NCBI GenBank assembly: GCA_017302135.1
Contig: JAFLDZ010000012.1
Coordinates: 37,066-101,065 of the forward strand
Reading direction: 5' to 3'
Length of the DNA stretch: 64,000 nucleotides
Source of the DNA: Lysobacterales bacterium
Lineage (GTDB): Bacteria > Pseudomonadota > Gammaproteobacteria > Xanthomonadales > Xanthomonadaceae
Shown here: piece by piece, positions 8,384-17,617 of the stretch
How the letters are laid out: each line of letters opens with the position of its first letter
Position numbering within the stretch: the first letter of the stretch is position 1
Notes under the pieces: model-generated
Seen by the model: only the letters and a program-made list of their open reading frames with translations
The model's database searches: none
Told to the model about the DNA's origin: nothing
Translations under genes and position numbers: made by a program

Positions 8384-9784
8384 ATGAACCCAGGCACGAC
8401 GCAACCGAAACCGCAGCTGTCGTTCTGGCAGATCTGGAACATGTCGTTCGGCTTCCTGGGCATCCAGTTCGGATTCGCGCTGCAGGGCGGCTTCATGTCG
8501 CGCATCTTCCAGACCCTCGGCGCCGAGAAGGATGCGCTGCCGCTGCTGTGGATCGCGGCGCCGCTGACCGGACTGCTGGTGCAGCCGGTGATCGGTTACT
8601 TCAGCGACCGGACCTGGCATCCGATCCTCGGCAGACGCCGGCCCTATTTCCTGATCGGCGCGATCCTCGCTTCGATCGCGCTGATCTTCATGCCGCACTC
8701 GTCGGCGCTGTGGATGGCGGTGGGCCTGCTCTGGGTGCTGGACGCCTCGATCAACATCAGCATGGAACCGTTCCGCGCGCTGGTCGCCGACAAGCTGCCG
8801 GAGCAGCAGCGCTCCTACGGCTTCGTACTGCAGACCCTGATCATCGGCATCGGCACGTGGGTGGCGAGCAATCTGCCGTGGTTCGTCAATCAGCTCGGGG
8901 TGTCCAACGAGGCCGGTCCGGGCGTGGTGCCGATGTCGGTGAAGGTCGCATTCGCGGTGGGCGCGATGGTGTTCCTGTTGAGCATCCTGGTGACCGTGTT
9001 CACCACGAAGGAGTATCCGCCGGAAGACCTCGAGCGTTTCGCTGAAGAGAAGAAATCCTCCGGCAATTTCATCGGCGAGATCGTCCACAACATCCTGCAC
9101 ATGCCCCGGCAGATGCTGAGCATCGGCGTGGTCCAGTTCTTCAGCTGGCTGTCGTTCTTCAGCATGTGGAGCATGGCCACGCCGGCATTGACCGAACATG
9201 TGTTCAAGGCCCCGGCGCCCGATCCGGCCGCGTTCGACACTGCGGTCGCAGCGCAGGCGGAAGCGTTCCAGACCGCGAATGGCGCGTATCAGAACGCAGC
9301 GGATCTGGTCGGCTCGTACATGGGCTATTACGGACTGTCGTCGATGGTGGTGGCGCTGCTGCTGAGCTTCTACGCGTCGCGCTTCGTGGTGAACCGCAAG
9401 CTGGTGCATTTCGTGTCGCTGCTGCTGGGCGGCATCGGCTTCCTGTCGATGGCGTATGTACCGTCGCCGCAGTATCTGATCCTGTCGTTCGCGCTGGTCG
9501 GCGTGTCGTGGGCCAGCATCCTGTCGATGCCGTACGCACTGCTGGCGTCCTGCGTCGAAGAGAAGAAGATGGGCCTGTACATGGGCATCTTCAACATGTT
9601 CATCGTGATTCCGCAGATCGTCGCCGCGACGCTGCTGGGCCCCACGCTGAAAGCGGTCTTCGACAACCAGCCGATCTACGCGCTGATGATCAGCGGCGGC
9701 AGCCTGATCCTCGGCGCGCTGTGTCTGGTGCTGGTGCGCGAACCGAAATCGGCGCACGGCGGCGTGGTCGCCGCCGCGCACTGA
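8384..9784 (+). CDS. MFS (SLC45-type) sugar transporter
   Basis: A 466-residue inner-membrane protein with about 12 hydrophobic helices. The N-terminal FWQIWNMSFGFLGIQFGFALQ segment and the loop DRTWHPILGRRRPY between helices 2 and 3 are typical of the SLC45 / glycoside-pentoside MFS branch, which carries maltose or sucrose by proton symport. Residues about 280-320 form a long hydrophilic loop (FDTAVAAQAEAFQTANGAY). The start ATG at 8384 follows a GCATCACG stretch without a strong ribosome site. Operator 2 lies upstream. Expected job: bringing maltose or glucose released in the periplasm into the cytoplasm. Confidence 0.87.
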   Translation: MNPGTTQPKPQLSFWQIWNMSFGFLGIQFGFALQGGFMSRIFQTLGAEKDALPLLWIAAPLTGLLVQPVIGYFSDRTWHPILGRRRPYFLIGAILASIALIFMPHSSALWMAVGLLWVLDASINISMEPFRALVADKLPEQQRSYGFVLQTLIIGIGTWVASNLPWFVNQLGVSNEAGPGVVPMSVKVAFAVGAMVFLLSILVTVFTTKEYPPEDLERFAEEKKSSGNFIGEIVHNILHMPRQMLSIGVVQFFSWLSFFSMWSMATPALTEHVFKAPAPDPAAFDTAVAAQAEAFQTANGAYQNAADLVGSYMGYYGLSSMVVALLLSFYASRFVVNRKLVHFVSLLLGGIGFLSMAYVPSPQYLILSFALVGVSWASILSMPYALLASCVEEKKMGLYMGIFNMFIVIPQIVAATLLGPTLKAVFDNQPIYALMISGGSLILGALCLVLVREPKSAHGGVVAAAH

Positions 9785-9804
9785 CGCATCGCCCGGCGAT
9801 CTCT

Positions 9805-9830
9805 GTCCGCCCCTGCGCGCAGCGGCGGAC
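9805..9830. terminator. Hairpin between convergent genes
   Basis: GTCCGCC (9805-9811) pairs with GGCGGAC (9824-9830) in the 78-bp gap between the convergent transporter and desaturase-like genes. There is no T-run, so it is only a weak candidate for a bidirectional terminator. Confidence 0.3.
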
Positions 9831-9862
9831 GGCGAGGACACGACACGGACGGGCGCGACCGG

Positions 9863-11098
9863 TCAATGACTCATCCGCACAGGGTTCGGCGGTTCGTAGT
9901 CGACACGTCCGAACAGGATCCGCGGCCAGTCGCGCCACGCATTGCCGCGCAACTCCAGTCCCATCCGCGCATACGGCAACAGCAGATAGCGCAGCGGATT
10001 CACGCAGAGGTCGGCCTTCGGATCGAACAGACCGGTTTCCGGGATCGCGTCGCCCGGTTCGGCGTAGGTACCGAACAACCGGTCCCAGATCGAGAGCCTC
10101 GCGCCGAAATTGCAGCCGGTGCCGTAGCGACCCTCGACTTCGCGCGAGTGGTGCACGAAATGCACGCCGACCGTGACCAGCACGCGGCGCAGCGACTTCA
10201 GCAACCGCGACTTGGATTCCAGCGCATACATCGCGGTGGAGTGCGACGGATCGGTCCAGGTGTCGGCCAGCATCATCACGATCAGCGCCAGACCCGCACT
10301 GTGGATGTCGGTGGTGAACAGCTTCGACAACAGCGGCAACATCAGCAGCGAAATTCCACCCGCCGCCTGCAGCAGCATCAGCGGCGGTTCGATGGCGCAG
10401 GTGAGCTGGGTCAGGTTGCGGTTGCGGTGATGATGGATGTGCCCCAGGTTCCACAGGAAACGGTTGCTGTGGCACAGCCGGTGCGACCAGTAGAAGCAGA
10501 AGTCGCCGATGAGCGCCGCCACCACCAGCGCCAACGCGCCGTTGAGGTCGACCAGCGTGGGTACGCTCGCGAGCAGCCGATCGTAATGCGCGAGCAACGA
10601 GCGCAGACCATCGTTGGCCAGCACGAACACGCCCGACAGCATCAGAAACCCGTTGACCAGGCTCACGTTGATCATCGACTCCCAATCGAACGCGCGCCCG
10701 GTGACGCGACGGTAGAGCAGCAGATCGAGCAGACCGACGATGATGACGAAAATCGCGCGACCGATCGCGATCGCCACCAGCAGACCGGCGAAGGACGACG
10801 GCAGCTGCGACAGCTGCAGATCGTCGACCATGTAGAAAATGCGCACCGATTGCGCATGCAGCAGCGAGAGCGGGTCGTTCACCACCGCCTGCGGCAGCAG
10901 CCACAGCACCAGCGCGCCGAGTGCGGCCAGCGCGAGCGCGACCCGCTGCCATCCACTGCGCGCGAAACGCAGATCGCTGCGCCAAAGCACGGCGGCGATC
11001 CGGCGGAGCGGATGCGCGCCGTCGCGTGGGGTCGTATTCACGGCAATGCCCATGCTGCCCAGACCCGGGGCGGCAGCAGCCAATTTCGTGTCCTTCAT
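9863..11098 (-). CDS. Sterol desaturase / fatty acid hydroxylase superfamily membrane protein
   Basis: A 411-residue multi-spanning protein of the di-iron fatty acid hydroxylase superfamily. The histidine boxes are visible in order: HRLCH (in FYWSHRLCHSNRF), HIHHH (in NLGHIHHHRNRN) and HFVHH (in VGVHFVHHSREVEG), plus a LADTWTDPSHS segment. These boxes bind two iron atoms that hydroxylate or desaturate a lipid. The start at 11098 (MKDTKLAAAAPG) has GGAGA 9 nt upstream. Members can act on hopanoid-, carotenoid- or fatty acid-like lipids; the substrate cannot be told here. No metabolic link to the surrounding glucan genes is apparent. Confidence 0.85.
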   Translation of the reverse strand: MKDTKLAAAAPGLGSMGIAVNTTPRDGAHPLRRIAAVLWRSDLRFARSGWQRVALALAALGALVLWLLPQAVVNDPLSLLHAQSVRIFYMVDDLQLSQLPSSFAGLLVAIAIGRAIFVIIVGLLDLLLYRRVTGRAFDWESMINVSLVNGFLMLSGVFVLANDGLRSLLAHYDRLLASVPTLVDLNGALALVVAALIGDFCFYWSHRLCHSNRFLWNLGHIHHHRNRNLTQLTCAIEPPLMLLQAAGGISLLMLPLLSKLFTTDIHSAGLALIVMMLADTWTDPSHSTAMYALESKSRLLKSLRRVLVTVGVHFVHHSREVEGRYGTGCNFGARLSIWDRLFGTYAEPGDAIPETGLFDPKADLCVNPLRYLLLPYARMGLELRGNAWRDWPRILFGRVDYEPPNPVRMSH

Positions 11099-11312
11099 CG
11101 TCGTTCTCCATGCGGGGGATGATGCTGCGGCGCGCTTTTTGTGCACCGCAACATCGCCCGACTCTAGCCGCTGGCAGCGACCTTTCAAGCGCACGACTGG
11201 CTGAAATCGTGTGCAGTCACGCTGAAAAGGAATTCATCGCACGCGTGATGCGGCTACGCTCGAAGTTCTTCTACACTCGAAGGCTGTTCCGGTTTCGGCG
11301 ATGGAAGCGCGC

Positions 11313-11834
11313 ATGGCGGAAGTACTGCATCAGGGATCGATCGTCGTGTTCCAGCGCTATCTCGCGCGACTCGCGGCACTGCTGGATCTTGCCCAGGCGC
11401 ATGCAGGGTCGGATCCCGGCCGCAGCGACGCGTTGCTGGCGGCACGGCTGGCACCGGACATGCTGCCGCTGCACGTGCAGGTGGAAATCGTCTCGAATTT
11501 CGCGCTGCGCGCGAGTTTCCCGCTCGCGGGCGAGACGGTACCCGAATACGGCGAGTTTCCGGCCGGTTTCGACGGTCTGCGCGCACGCATCGCACGCACC
11601 CGGCGCCTGCTCGAAACGCTGGCCCCGGAACGCTTCGAAGGCGCAAGCGCGCGCGTGATCCACGACCGCGCAGGCGACGCCGAGCTGTCGCTGCCGGCGA
11701 CCGAGTTCCTGTTCGAATATGCGTTGCCGAACTTCTTCTTCCACCTCACCACGGTGTACGCGATCCTGCGCAGTTGCGGCGTCGTGGTGGGCAAGGCCGA
11801 CTTCGACGGATACCACCGCTACCCGCAGGCATGA
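11313..11834 (+). CDS. DUF1993 family protein
   Basis: A 173-residue soluble protein of the DUF1993 family, a DinB-like four-helix fold with no proven function. Matching parts are the N-terminal VVFQRYLARLAALLDLA helix, the central PDMLPLHVQVEIVSNFALR and the C-terminal LPNFFFHLTTVYAILRSCGV, followed by a KADFDGYHRY ending close to the family consensus (G-K-x-D-F/Y). The ATG at 11313 has GGAAG 5 nt before it; an in-frame ATG at 11301 is the alternative. It stands alone, converging on the LacI gene with a 16-bp gap. Confidence 0.8.
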   Translation: MAEVLHQGSIVVFQRYLARLAALLDLAQAHAGSDPGRSDALLAARLAPDMLPLHVQVEIVSNFALRASFPLAGETVPEYGEFPAGFDGLRARIARTRRLLETLAPERFEGASARVIHDRAGDAELSLPATEFLFEYALPNFFFHLTTVYAILRSCGVVVGKADFDGYHRYPQA

Positions 11835-11850
11835 ACCCGCGAAGCGGTCG

Positions 11851-12882
11851 CTAGGCTCCGCTCGACCGCCGCACCACCAGCGTCGCCGGCAGCATTTTGC
11901 TTTCCGCCGGCTGTTCGTGGACGCGCTTGAGCAGCGTTTCGACCAGCAGTTCGCCCGCGCTGGCGGTGTCCTGATACACGGTGGTCAATGGCGGATTGCA
12001 GAACCGCGACATCGCGATGTCGTCGAAGCCGACCACCGCGATATCTTCGGGCACGCGCAAGCCGTGCTCGAGCAAGGCGCGGATGGCGCCGATCGCGATC
12101 AGATCGCTGGCCGCGAACACCGCGTCGAACAGCACGCCACGACCGAGCAGCGCCTTGGCGGCTTCGTAACCTTCTTCTTCCGAGCTGAGCGCATCGACCT
12201 GGAGCGCGGATTCGGCCGGAATTCCGGCTTCGCGCTGCACGACTTCGCAGCCCCGGTAGCGTTCCCAGAATTCCGGATAGTGGCCGGAGGCATCGCCGAG
12301 AAAAGCGATGCGCTTGCGGCCGAGGCCGATCAGGTGCTCGCCGACCAGGCGCCCGCCGGCGAAGTTGTCGCAGCCGATCGACACACCCGGCTGGCCCGGC
12401 AGCACCGCACCCCAGCGCACGAAATGGGTGCCCTGTTCGACCAGCTTCTCGAGTTTGGGCCGGTAATCGACATAGTCGCCGTAGCCGAGCAGGATCAGGC
12501 CGTCGGCCTTCATGCTGTCCTCGTAGTCGGCGTGCCAGTCGTCCGAGAGCTGCTGGAACGACACCAGCAGATCGTGGTTGTGGCGGGCGCAGGCGCGGGT
12601 GATCGAGCCCAGCATCGACAGGAAGAACGGATTGATCTGCGAGCCGTCTTCGGTCGGGTCCTCGAACAGCAGCAACGCCAGCGTGCCGGCACGCTGGGTG
12701 CGCAGGCTGGAGGCGCGGCGGTCGACCTTGTAGTTCAGCTCCTGCACCGCATCCATCACCCGCTTGCGGGTGTCGGCATTGACCAGCGGACTGCCGCGCA
12801 GCACGCGCGAGACAGTCGCCTGCGACACCCCGGCGCGGTGGGCGATATCGACCGAGGTGGCCTTGGTTTTGCGAAGCGACAT
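11851..12882 (-). CDS. LacI family transcriptional repressor, probable glucan regulon regulator
   Basis: A 343-residue LacI/GalR-type regulator. The N-terminal helix-turn-helix ATSVDIAHRAGVSQATVSRVL and hinge region (residues 6-60) are followed by a periplasmic-binding-protein-like effector domain (GTLALLLFEDP, GRKRIAFLGDA, VVGFDDIAMSRF). The start at 12882 puts the HTH at the normal N-terminal position. It lies 88 bp downstream of the second MFS transporter on the same strand, so it is probably co-transcribed and self-controlled through operator 3. By analogy with maltose repressors in Xanthomonas and Caulobacter, maltose or a malto-oligosaccharide would be the inducer. That is inference. 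Confidence 0.92.
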   Translation of the reverse strand: MSLRKTKATSVDIAHRAGVSQATVSRVLRGSPLVNADTRKRVMDAVQELNYKVDRRASSLRTQRAGTLALLLFEDPTEDGSQINPFFLSMLGSITRACARHNHDLLVSFQQLSDDWHADYEDSMKADGLILLGYGDYVDYRPKLEKLVEQGTHFVRWGAVLPGQPGVSIGCDNFAGGRLVGEHLIGLGRKRIAFLGDASGHYPEFWERYRGCEVVQREAGIPAESALQVDALSSEEEGYEAAKALLGRGVLFDAVFAASDLIAIGAIRALLEHGLRVPEDIAVVGFDDIAMSRFCNPPLTTVYQDTASAGELLVETLLKRVHEQPAESKMLPATLVVRRSSGA

Positions 12883-12970
12883 GAGCGGATCCGTCAGATG
12901 CTGGCCTGAAGTGTAGAACCTTGGCTGCCATCCCGCATCGGCAGCGTCCGGGACGGCAACTGCACCGCGC

Positions 12971-14419
12971 TCAATGCGCGGCGGGCACATCCTCGGCCAC
13001 GTTGCGGCGCGGCCCCTGTTTCACCGCCAGCCATGCCAGCGCCGACAGCGCCATGCACACGCCGCCGATCGCGAACACCAGCGACTTGTTCTCCAACTGC
13101 GACAGCAGATAGCCCACGCCCAAGCTCACCGCGAGCTGCGGCAGCACCACGCTGAGATTGAACACGCCCATGTACAGGCCGATCCGCGCCGGCGACACGC
13201 TCTGCGAGAAGATCGCGAACGGCAGACTGACGATCGCGCCCCAGCCCAGGCCGATGATCGCCATGCCGAGGTACAGCATCGGCGCACTGTGCACGAACAG
13301 ATAGACGAAACCGAAGCCGGCGGCCATCAGCAGCAGACTGATCGCATGCACGCGCACCTCGCGGAAACGCTGCGCCAGCGGATTCAGCACCAGCCCCGGC
13401 AACACCGCCGCGACCGCGTTCAACGACAGGAAACTGAAAGACATCAGCTGCCCGGTCGCCTTGTCGTCGAGCTGCGGGAAACGCTGCTGCACGAAGCCGA
13501 TCATGAATACGAACAGCGTCTGCATGCCGAACCAGCTGATCGCATGCGCCGCCAGCACTTTGCGGAAGCCGGCGAGGTCTTCGTGGCCGTCGAGGCTCTG
13601 CCGCTCGGTCAACGCATGCGCGATCAACACCAGCGCCAGCGTACCGAACACCACTTCCAGCCACAGACTGTGGGTGTGGTAGCCCGCGATCTTCAAACCC
13701 ATCGCGATCAGCGCGTACACCGCGAACGCCCACAGCGGACGCATCAGCAGCAGCAGCGCACCGACGCCCAGTTTCTGGGTCGACGCGGCGGTTTCGGTAT
13801 GCGCCAGCACGCGCGGTTCTTCGACCAGCATCGCGGGCACGATCGAGAACACCAGCGCCAGACCGGCGCCGAAATAGATCAATGCGATATTGCCGTAGAT
13901 CGCGCCGATGGCGTACGCGAGCACGCCGAACGTGCCCGACACCGTCTGCATCCACGTGTAGCCCGCCGTGCGCTTCGCGCCTTCGGGGGTGACATCGGTG
14001 ATCAGCGAACGGGTCGGATTGAAACCGAGATTGATCGAGAGATCCAACGCCAGCGCGACCGCCACCGCCACGCCGAGAATCGCGTCGAGACCGAGCGCCT
14101 TGTCGATCGCGCCGATCGAAGGCAATGCCAGCAGCATCGCTGCGGTCAGCACGCCGCCGACCAGAATGAACGGCCGCCGCCGGCCGCCCCAGAACCACAC
14201 GCCGTCGCTGATGATGCCGATGATGACCTGGCCGAGAATGCCCGCCAGCGGACCCGCCGCCCAGACGATGCCGATCTCGTCGAGCTTCAGCCCGTACTTC
14301 GTCGACATCAGCCAGCTCAGCGCCGAAATCTGCACCGCCAGCGCGAATCCCATCGCCGTCGACGGCAGGCTCAGCAGCATCAGGAACGGCAGCGACAGTC
14401 GTTGTTGCATCCGCAGCAT
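12971..14419 (-). CDS. MFS (SLC45-type) sugar transporter, second copy
   Basis: A 482-residue inner-membrane protein of the same SLC45-like branch as the one at 8384. It has about 12 helices, with WAAGPLAGILGQVIIGIISD then the basic loop GGRRRPF in the N-terminal half and GFNPTRSLITDVTPEGAKR in the mid-loop. The start at 14419 has a good GGGGAGG site 8 nt upstream. It heads a minus-strand unit with the LacI gene, and operator 3 lies 56 bp before its start. Sequence similarity to the first transporter is limited, so the two probably differ in substrate or affinity rather than being a recent duplication. Confidence 0.87.
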   Translation of the reverse strand: MLRMQQRLSLPFLMLLSLPSTAMGFALAVQISALSWLMSTKYGLKLDEIGIVWAAGPLAGILGQVIIGIISDGVWFWGGRRRPFILVGGVLTAAMLLALPSIGAIDKALGLDAILGVAVAVALALDLSINLGFNPTRSLITDVTPEGAKRTAGYTWMQTVSGTFGVLAYAIGAIYGNIALIYFGAGLALVFSIVPAMLVEEPRVLAHTETAASTQKLGVGALLLLMRPLWAFAVYALIAMGLKIAGYHTHSLWLEVVFGTLALVLIAHALTERQSLDGHEDLAGFRKVLAAHAISWFGMQTLFVFMIGFVQQRFPQLDDKATGQLMSFSFLSLNAVAAVLPGLVLNPLAQRFREVRVHAISLLLMAAGFGFVYLFVHSAPMLYLGMAIIGLGWGAIVSLPFAIFSQSVSPARIGLYMGVFNLSVVLPQLAVSLGVGYLLSQLENKSLVFAIGGVCMALSALAWLAVKQGPRRNVAEDVPAAH

Positions 14420-14474
14420 GAGCGGTCCTCCCCAAGTGGTGGAGCAGCATAGCGTGTCGGTTTACGCGCTGCGG

Positions 14475-14488
14475 TGAATACGGTTGCT
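14475..14488. promoter_or_regulatory. LacI-type operator 3 (upstream of second MFS transporter)
   Basis: TGAATACGGTTGCT, the most divergent of the four sites but keeping the TGAATACG left half and a TTGC right half. It is positioned upstream of the transporter-LacI unit, so the repressor may tune its own synthesis. Confidence 0.55.
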
Positions 14489-14569
14489 GTTGCGGCGCAG
14501 CATCATGATGGCGATTCGCAGAGACGTCCGCCTGGGGTATTCATCGATGAAGCCTGCAGCGCGCAGCAA

Positions 14570-14606
14570 AGAAAAGGCCCTTGCCGGGGGGAACCGGACA
14601 AGGGCC
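14570..14606 (-). terminator. Rho-independent terminator of the TonB receptor gene
   Basis: GGCCCTTG-CCGG (14576-14587) pairs with CCGG-A-CAAGGGCC (14594-14606) with a single bulge. Read on the minus strand, the stem is followed by TTTTCTTTG, which gives a GC stem plus T-rich tail 43 bp after the receptor stop codon. Confidence 0.75.
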
Positions 14607-14648
14607 AAATGCTCGCCTGTTGAGAGCGGTATTGCTGAGCGGTATTGC

Positions 14649-17300
14649 TTAGAACCGGTAGTTCACGCCGAGCAGATAGGTGCGGCCGTACTCGAAGTAT
14701 TGACGCGGGCGATCCGAACGACCGTCGTAGCTCGAGCTGAAAGGCTCGTTCTCGAGGTTGTTGACCTGCAGCAGGAACGACAGGTCCTTCATCGGGCCCG
14801 ACTGCAGCGTGTAACCCAGTTGGACATCGGTGACGCTTTCGCCATTGAACGCGATCTTCGTACGATCGCCGCCGAAGCCCTGTACTTCACCCACGAACTG
14901 CGAACGGTGGCGCTGCGCGACGCGGGCCGAGAAACCGAAGCGCTCGTAGTAGGCCGTGATGTTCGCGACGTACTTCGACAGACCCGGCAGCGGCTCGGAC
15001 GAACCTGGGCCGTTCGGGCTGATGCTGCTCGATGTGTCGGAATAGTTCGCCTGCAGGCCGAAACCTTCCAGCGGCTCCCACAGCACGTCGAGCGGCAGCG
15101 ATACCGCCAACTCGTAGCCCTTGATCGTGCCACCGTCGCCGTTGACCGGCTGCGTGTACTCGCCGATCGAGCTGGGCGGGATATCGGCCGGCAATACGTT
15201 GGGCGGAATCGGCAGCTGGCTGAAATCGAACTCGGTCACCTGGTTGTAGATGTAGGTCTTCAGATCCTTGAAGAAGTAAGCCGCACTCACATACGCCTTG
15301 CTCTCGCCGAAATACAGTTCCCACGACAGGTCGTAGGCATTGGCGATCCACGGCTTCAATTCCGAGTTGCCGCCACCGCCGGTCCAGATGTCGCGGGTAC
15401 GGTCGATGCTGAAACCGGCGTTCGCGCGCAGATCGTCCATGCGCGGACGGGCCATCTGACGGCTGGCGCCGACGCGGAGGAATTGATTGGCCGGCAGCTC
15501 GAACGACAGGTTGAGGCTGGGGAGGAAGTGGGTGTAGCTGGCGCCGCGCGAAGCTTCTTCGCTCAGGGTGACGCCTTCGAAAGTGGCGATGCCGGTCGAA
15601 CTCTGATCGGCGTTCACCATCTGCAGGCCGAGGTTGCCCTTGACCGGGATCGAACCCAATTCGGTATTGATGTTCGCCTGGACATAGGCGGTGAACACGT
15701 CTTCGCTCACTTCCCAGTTCTTGGCGTTGATGTCGCCGTTGTTGGTGTTGCTGCGACGGTTGTAGAGATTGTTGTACAGCGACAGCGCATCCCAGCCGAG
15801 GATGCCGTTGAGACCCGCGTAACCGAAGCCGGAGCCCGTGAATGCACTCGCCGGCACATCGACTTCAGCACCATCGCGACAGGCGTTGAGGCAGAGGAAG
15901 GATTCGTTCGAGGCGCGGCTCTTGTTGCGGTCGGTCAGATTGACGCCGAATTCCAGGCTGCTGAACCAGCCGCTGTCGAACGTACGCTCGGCATCGAGAC
16001 GCAGCGACACCAGCGAATCCTCGACCTTGAAATCCTTGATGTAACCGTCCTGGCCCCAGCCACCGGCATCGGTCAGCACGATGTTGTTCGGATCGGCGTA
16101 GTCGTAGCCGAAATCGAAATCGAAATAGCCGTCGGAGTTCAGCGAGATCGCGACGTTGTCGCCGGCCGTACCCGTGGGCAGGCCGCCGTAGGTTTCGAGG
16201 ATGCGCTCATTGCGGGTCGCGCTGGAACCGCTGATGTCGGCGCTGACGCTCCAATGCTCATTGAGTTGCAGCGTGTGGTTCCAACCGATCGAGAACAGAT
16301 CGTCGTAAGCGGCGTTGAAGTCGTTGCGGATGACCGGGTCGAAGTTCGCGAACGTCGCCTGCACGGCAGTGCCGTCGGCATTGTCGACGCGGGTCAGCGG
16401 GGCGCCCGGCGGGCCGAAGACCAAGCCGAACTCCATGCCACGCTTGACCTCTTCCTTGTCGAACTTGGAATAGAAGATGTCGAGCACGGAGGAGTAGGTG
16501 TCGTTGGGCTTGAACTCGATCGTGGCGAAGACGCCGTCGCGCTTGTTGTCGCTCTCGAAGTCGTAGAGCTTGCCGCCGCCGAGCACACCGTTGTCGTAGC
16601 CCCAGGATTCGAACTGGTGGCCTTGACCCGGGTTGTTGAGGCGCGCGTAACCCAGCGCCAGACCGACCGTGTTGTCGGCGAACTGGTCGACATAGGAGAA
16701 GCTGAAGCGATTGCCGTAATTCTTGTCGCCTTCCAGATCATTCTGGTCGCCGCGAAGGTTGACGGCGAAGGCGCGCTTGCCGAAAGCGAGCGGGCGGATG
16801 GTCTTGAGGTTGACGGTGCCGGACAGACCCTGGCCGATCAATTGCGCGTCGGTGGTCTTGTACACCAGCACCTGGCTGGTCAGTTCGCCCGGATACTGGT
16901 CGAACTCGACGCCACGGTTGTTGCCGAGGCTGACCTGTTCACGCCCGTTGAGCAGCGCGGTCGAAAAGTCGCCGGCAAAACCGCGGATGTTGATTTCCTG
17001 CGGACGGTTGCCGAAGCGCTGGGCGGTGAGGCCGGGCAGGCGCGCGATGGAATCGGCGATCGAGGTGTCGGGCAGCTTGCCGATGTCTTCGGACGAAATC
17101 GCCTCGACGATCGAGGTCGACGCCTGTTTGGCATCGATGGATTCCTGGATGCTGCGACGGATACCGACGACTTCGAGGGTATCGAGGTCTTCGGCTTGTG
17201 CTTGGTTCTGGTCGGCCGTCTGGGCATAGGCGGTGCTGACCATCATCAGCGTGGCGGACGCCAACGCCGTACTCAACAGGTTTCGCTTCAAAGGCTGCAT
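14649..17300 (-). CDS. TonB-dependent outer membrane receptor (probable malto-oligosaccharide uptake)
   Basis: An 883-residue TonB-dependent receptor. The start at 17300 (MQPLKRNLLSTALASATLMM) gives a signal peptide ending AYAQ and has GGAGGGG 8 nt upstream. A TonB-box-like DTLEVVGIR is near residue 40. The plug domain follows (EDIGKLPDTSIADSIARLPG, then QEINIRGFAGDF and GTVNLKT), and the 22-strand barrel ends with GVNYRF, whose terminal aromatic is needed for assembly. The large size and the TonB box / LPD plug motifs resemble Caulobacter MalA and the Xanthomonas carbohydrate receptors. Operator 4 lies about 155 bp upstream, which links it to the same LacI regulon as the enzymes and transporters. 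Confidence 0.92.
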   Translation of the reverse strand: MQPLKRNLLSTALASATLMMVSTAYAQTADQNQAQAEDLDTLEVVGIRRSIQESIDAKQASTSIVEAISSEDIGKLPDTSIADSIARLPGLTAQRFGNRPQEINIRGFAGDFSTALLNGREQVSLGNNRGVEFDQYPGELTSQVLVYKTTDAQLIGQGLSGTVNLKTIRPLAFGKRAFAVNLRGDQNDLEGDKNYGNRFSFSYVDQFADNTVGLALGYARLNNPGQGHQFESWGYDNGVLGGGKLYDFESDNKRDGVFATIEFKPNDTYSSVLDIFYSKFDKEEVKRGMEFGLVFGPPGAPLTRVDNADGTAVQATFANFDPVIRNDFNAAYDDLFSIGWNHTLQLNEHWSVSADISGSSATRNERILETYGGLPTGTAGDNVAISLNSDGYFDFDFGYDYADPNNIVLTDAGGWGQDGYIKDFKVEDSLVSLRLDAERTFDSGWFSSLEFGVNLTDRNKSRASNESFLCLNACRDGAEVDVPASAFTGSGFGYAGLNGILGWDALSLYNNLYNRRSNTNNGDINAKNWEVSEDVFTAYVQANINTELGSIPVKGNLGLQMVNADQSSTGIATFEGVTLSEEASRGASYTHFLPSLNLSFELPANQFLRVGASRQMARPRMDDLRANAGFSIDRTRDIWTGGGGNSELKPWIANAYDLSWELYFGESKAYVSAAYFFKDLKTYIYNQVTEFDFSQLPIPPNVLPADIPPSSIGEYTQPVNGDGGTIKGYELAVSLPLDVLWEPLEGFGLQANYSDTSSSISPNGPGSSEPLPGLSKYVANITAYYERFGFSARVAQRHRSQFVGEVQGFGGDRTKIAFNGESVTDVQLGYTLQSGPMKDLSFLLQVNNLENEPFSSSYDGRSDRPRQYFEYGRTYLLGVNYRF

Positions 17301-17617
17301 GGATCCCCTCCACATCAGCTGGAATTCGTTAGCAGGCCCATGCGCGAATCCGCGTCAGACGCGTGTATTCCGCAGTTCCCGGCACGTCCGGCGTCCAGCC
17401 TGTCCCCGGCGTGCCCGGCGATGGTAGTCGGTGGCCGGGGAACAGACAGCGCCCTGCATACGTATTCATGCAAAAACCCGGTCAAATCAGGGTCATGGAA
17501 GCGTTTTTGACGTCAAAACCCATGCGCGGACAGGTTAGGCTGGACGGTTGTTGCAGTGCAGCAAAGCAGTGGCCTCGTTCGGGACCGGCTCGAATACCCG
17601 GTCCAACGCAGGCGCGG
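17301..17617. other. Intergenic region upstream of the TonB receptor
   Basis: These 317 bp between the receptor start and the ubiA stop contain operator 4 and, presumably, the receptor promoter. The T-rich stretch around 17480-17515 could belong to it, but I cannot fix -35 and -10 boxes. No gene is seen. Confidence 0.5.
17455..17468. promoter_or_regulatory. LacI-type operator 4 (TonB receptor)
   Basis: TGCATACGTATTCA, the same 14-mer as operator 1 read on the other strand. With flanks it is identical over at least 18 bases (CTGCATACGTATTCATGC). Its distance of about 155 bp from the receptor start allows a promoter in between. Confidence 0.75.

Noticed and set aside
14484..17510. 1008-codon plus-strand frame opposite the TonB receptor
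   Set aside because: A GC-rich antisense frame; the minus strand has signal peptide, plug, barrel and terminal Phe.
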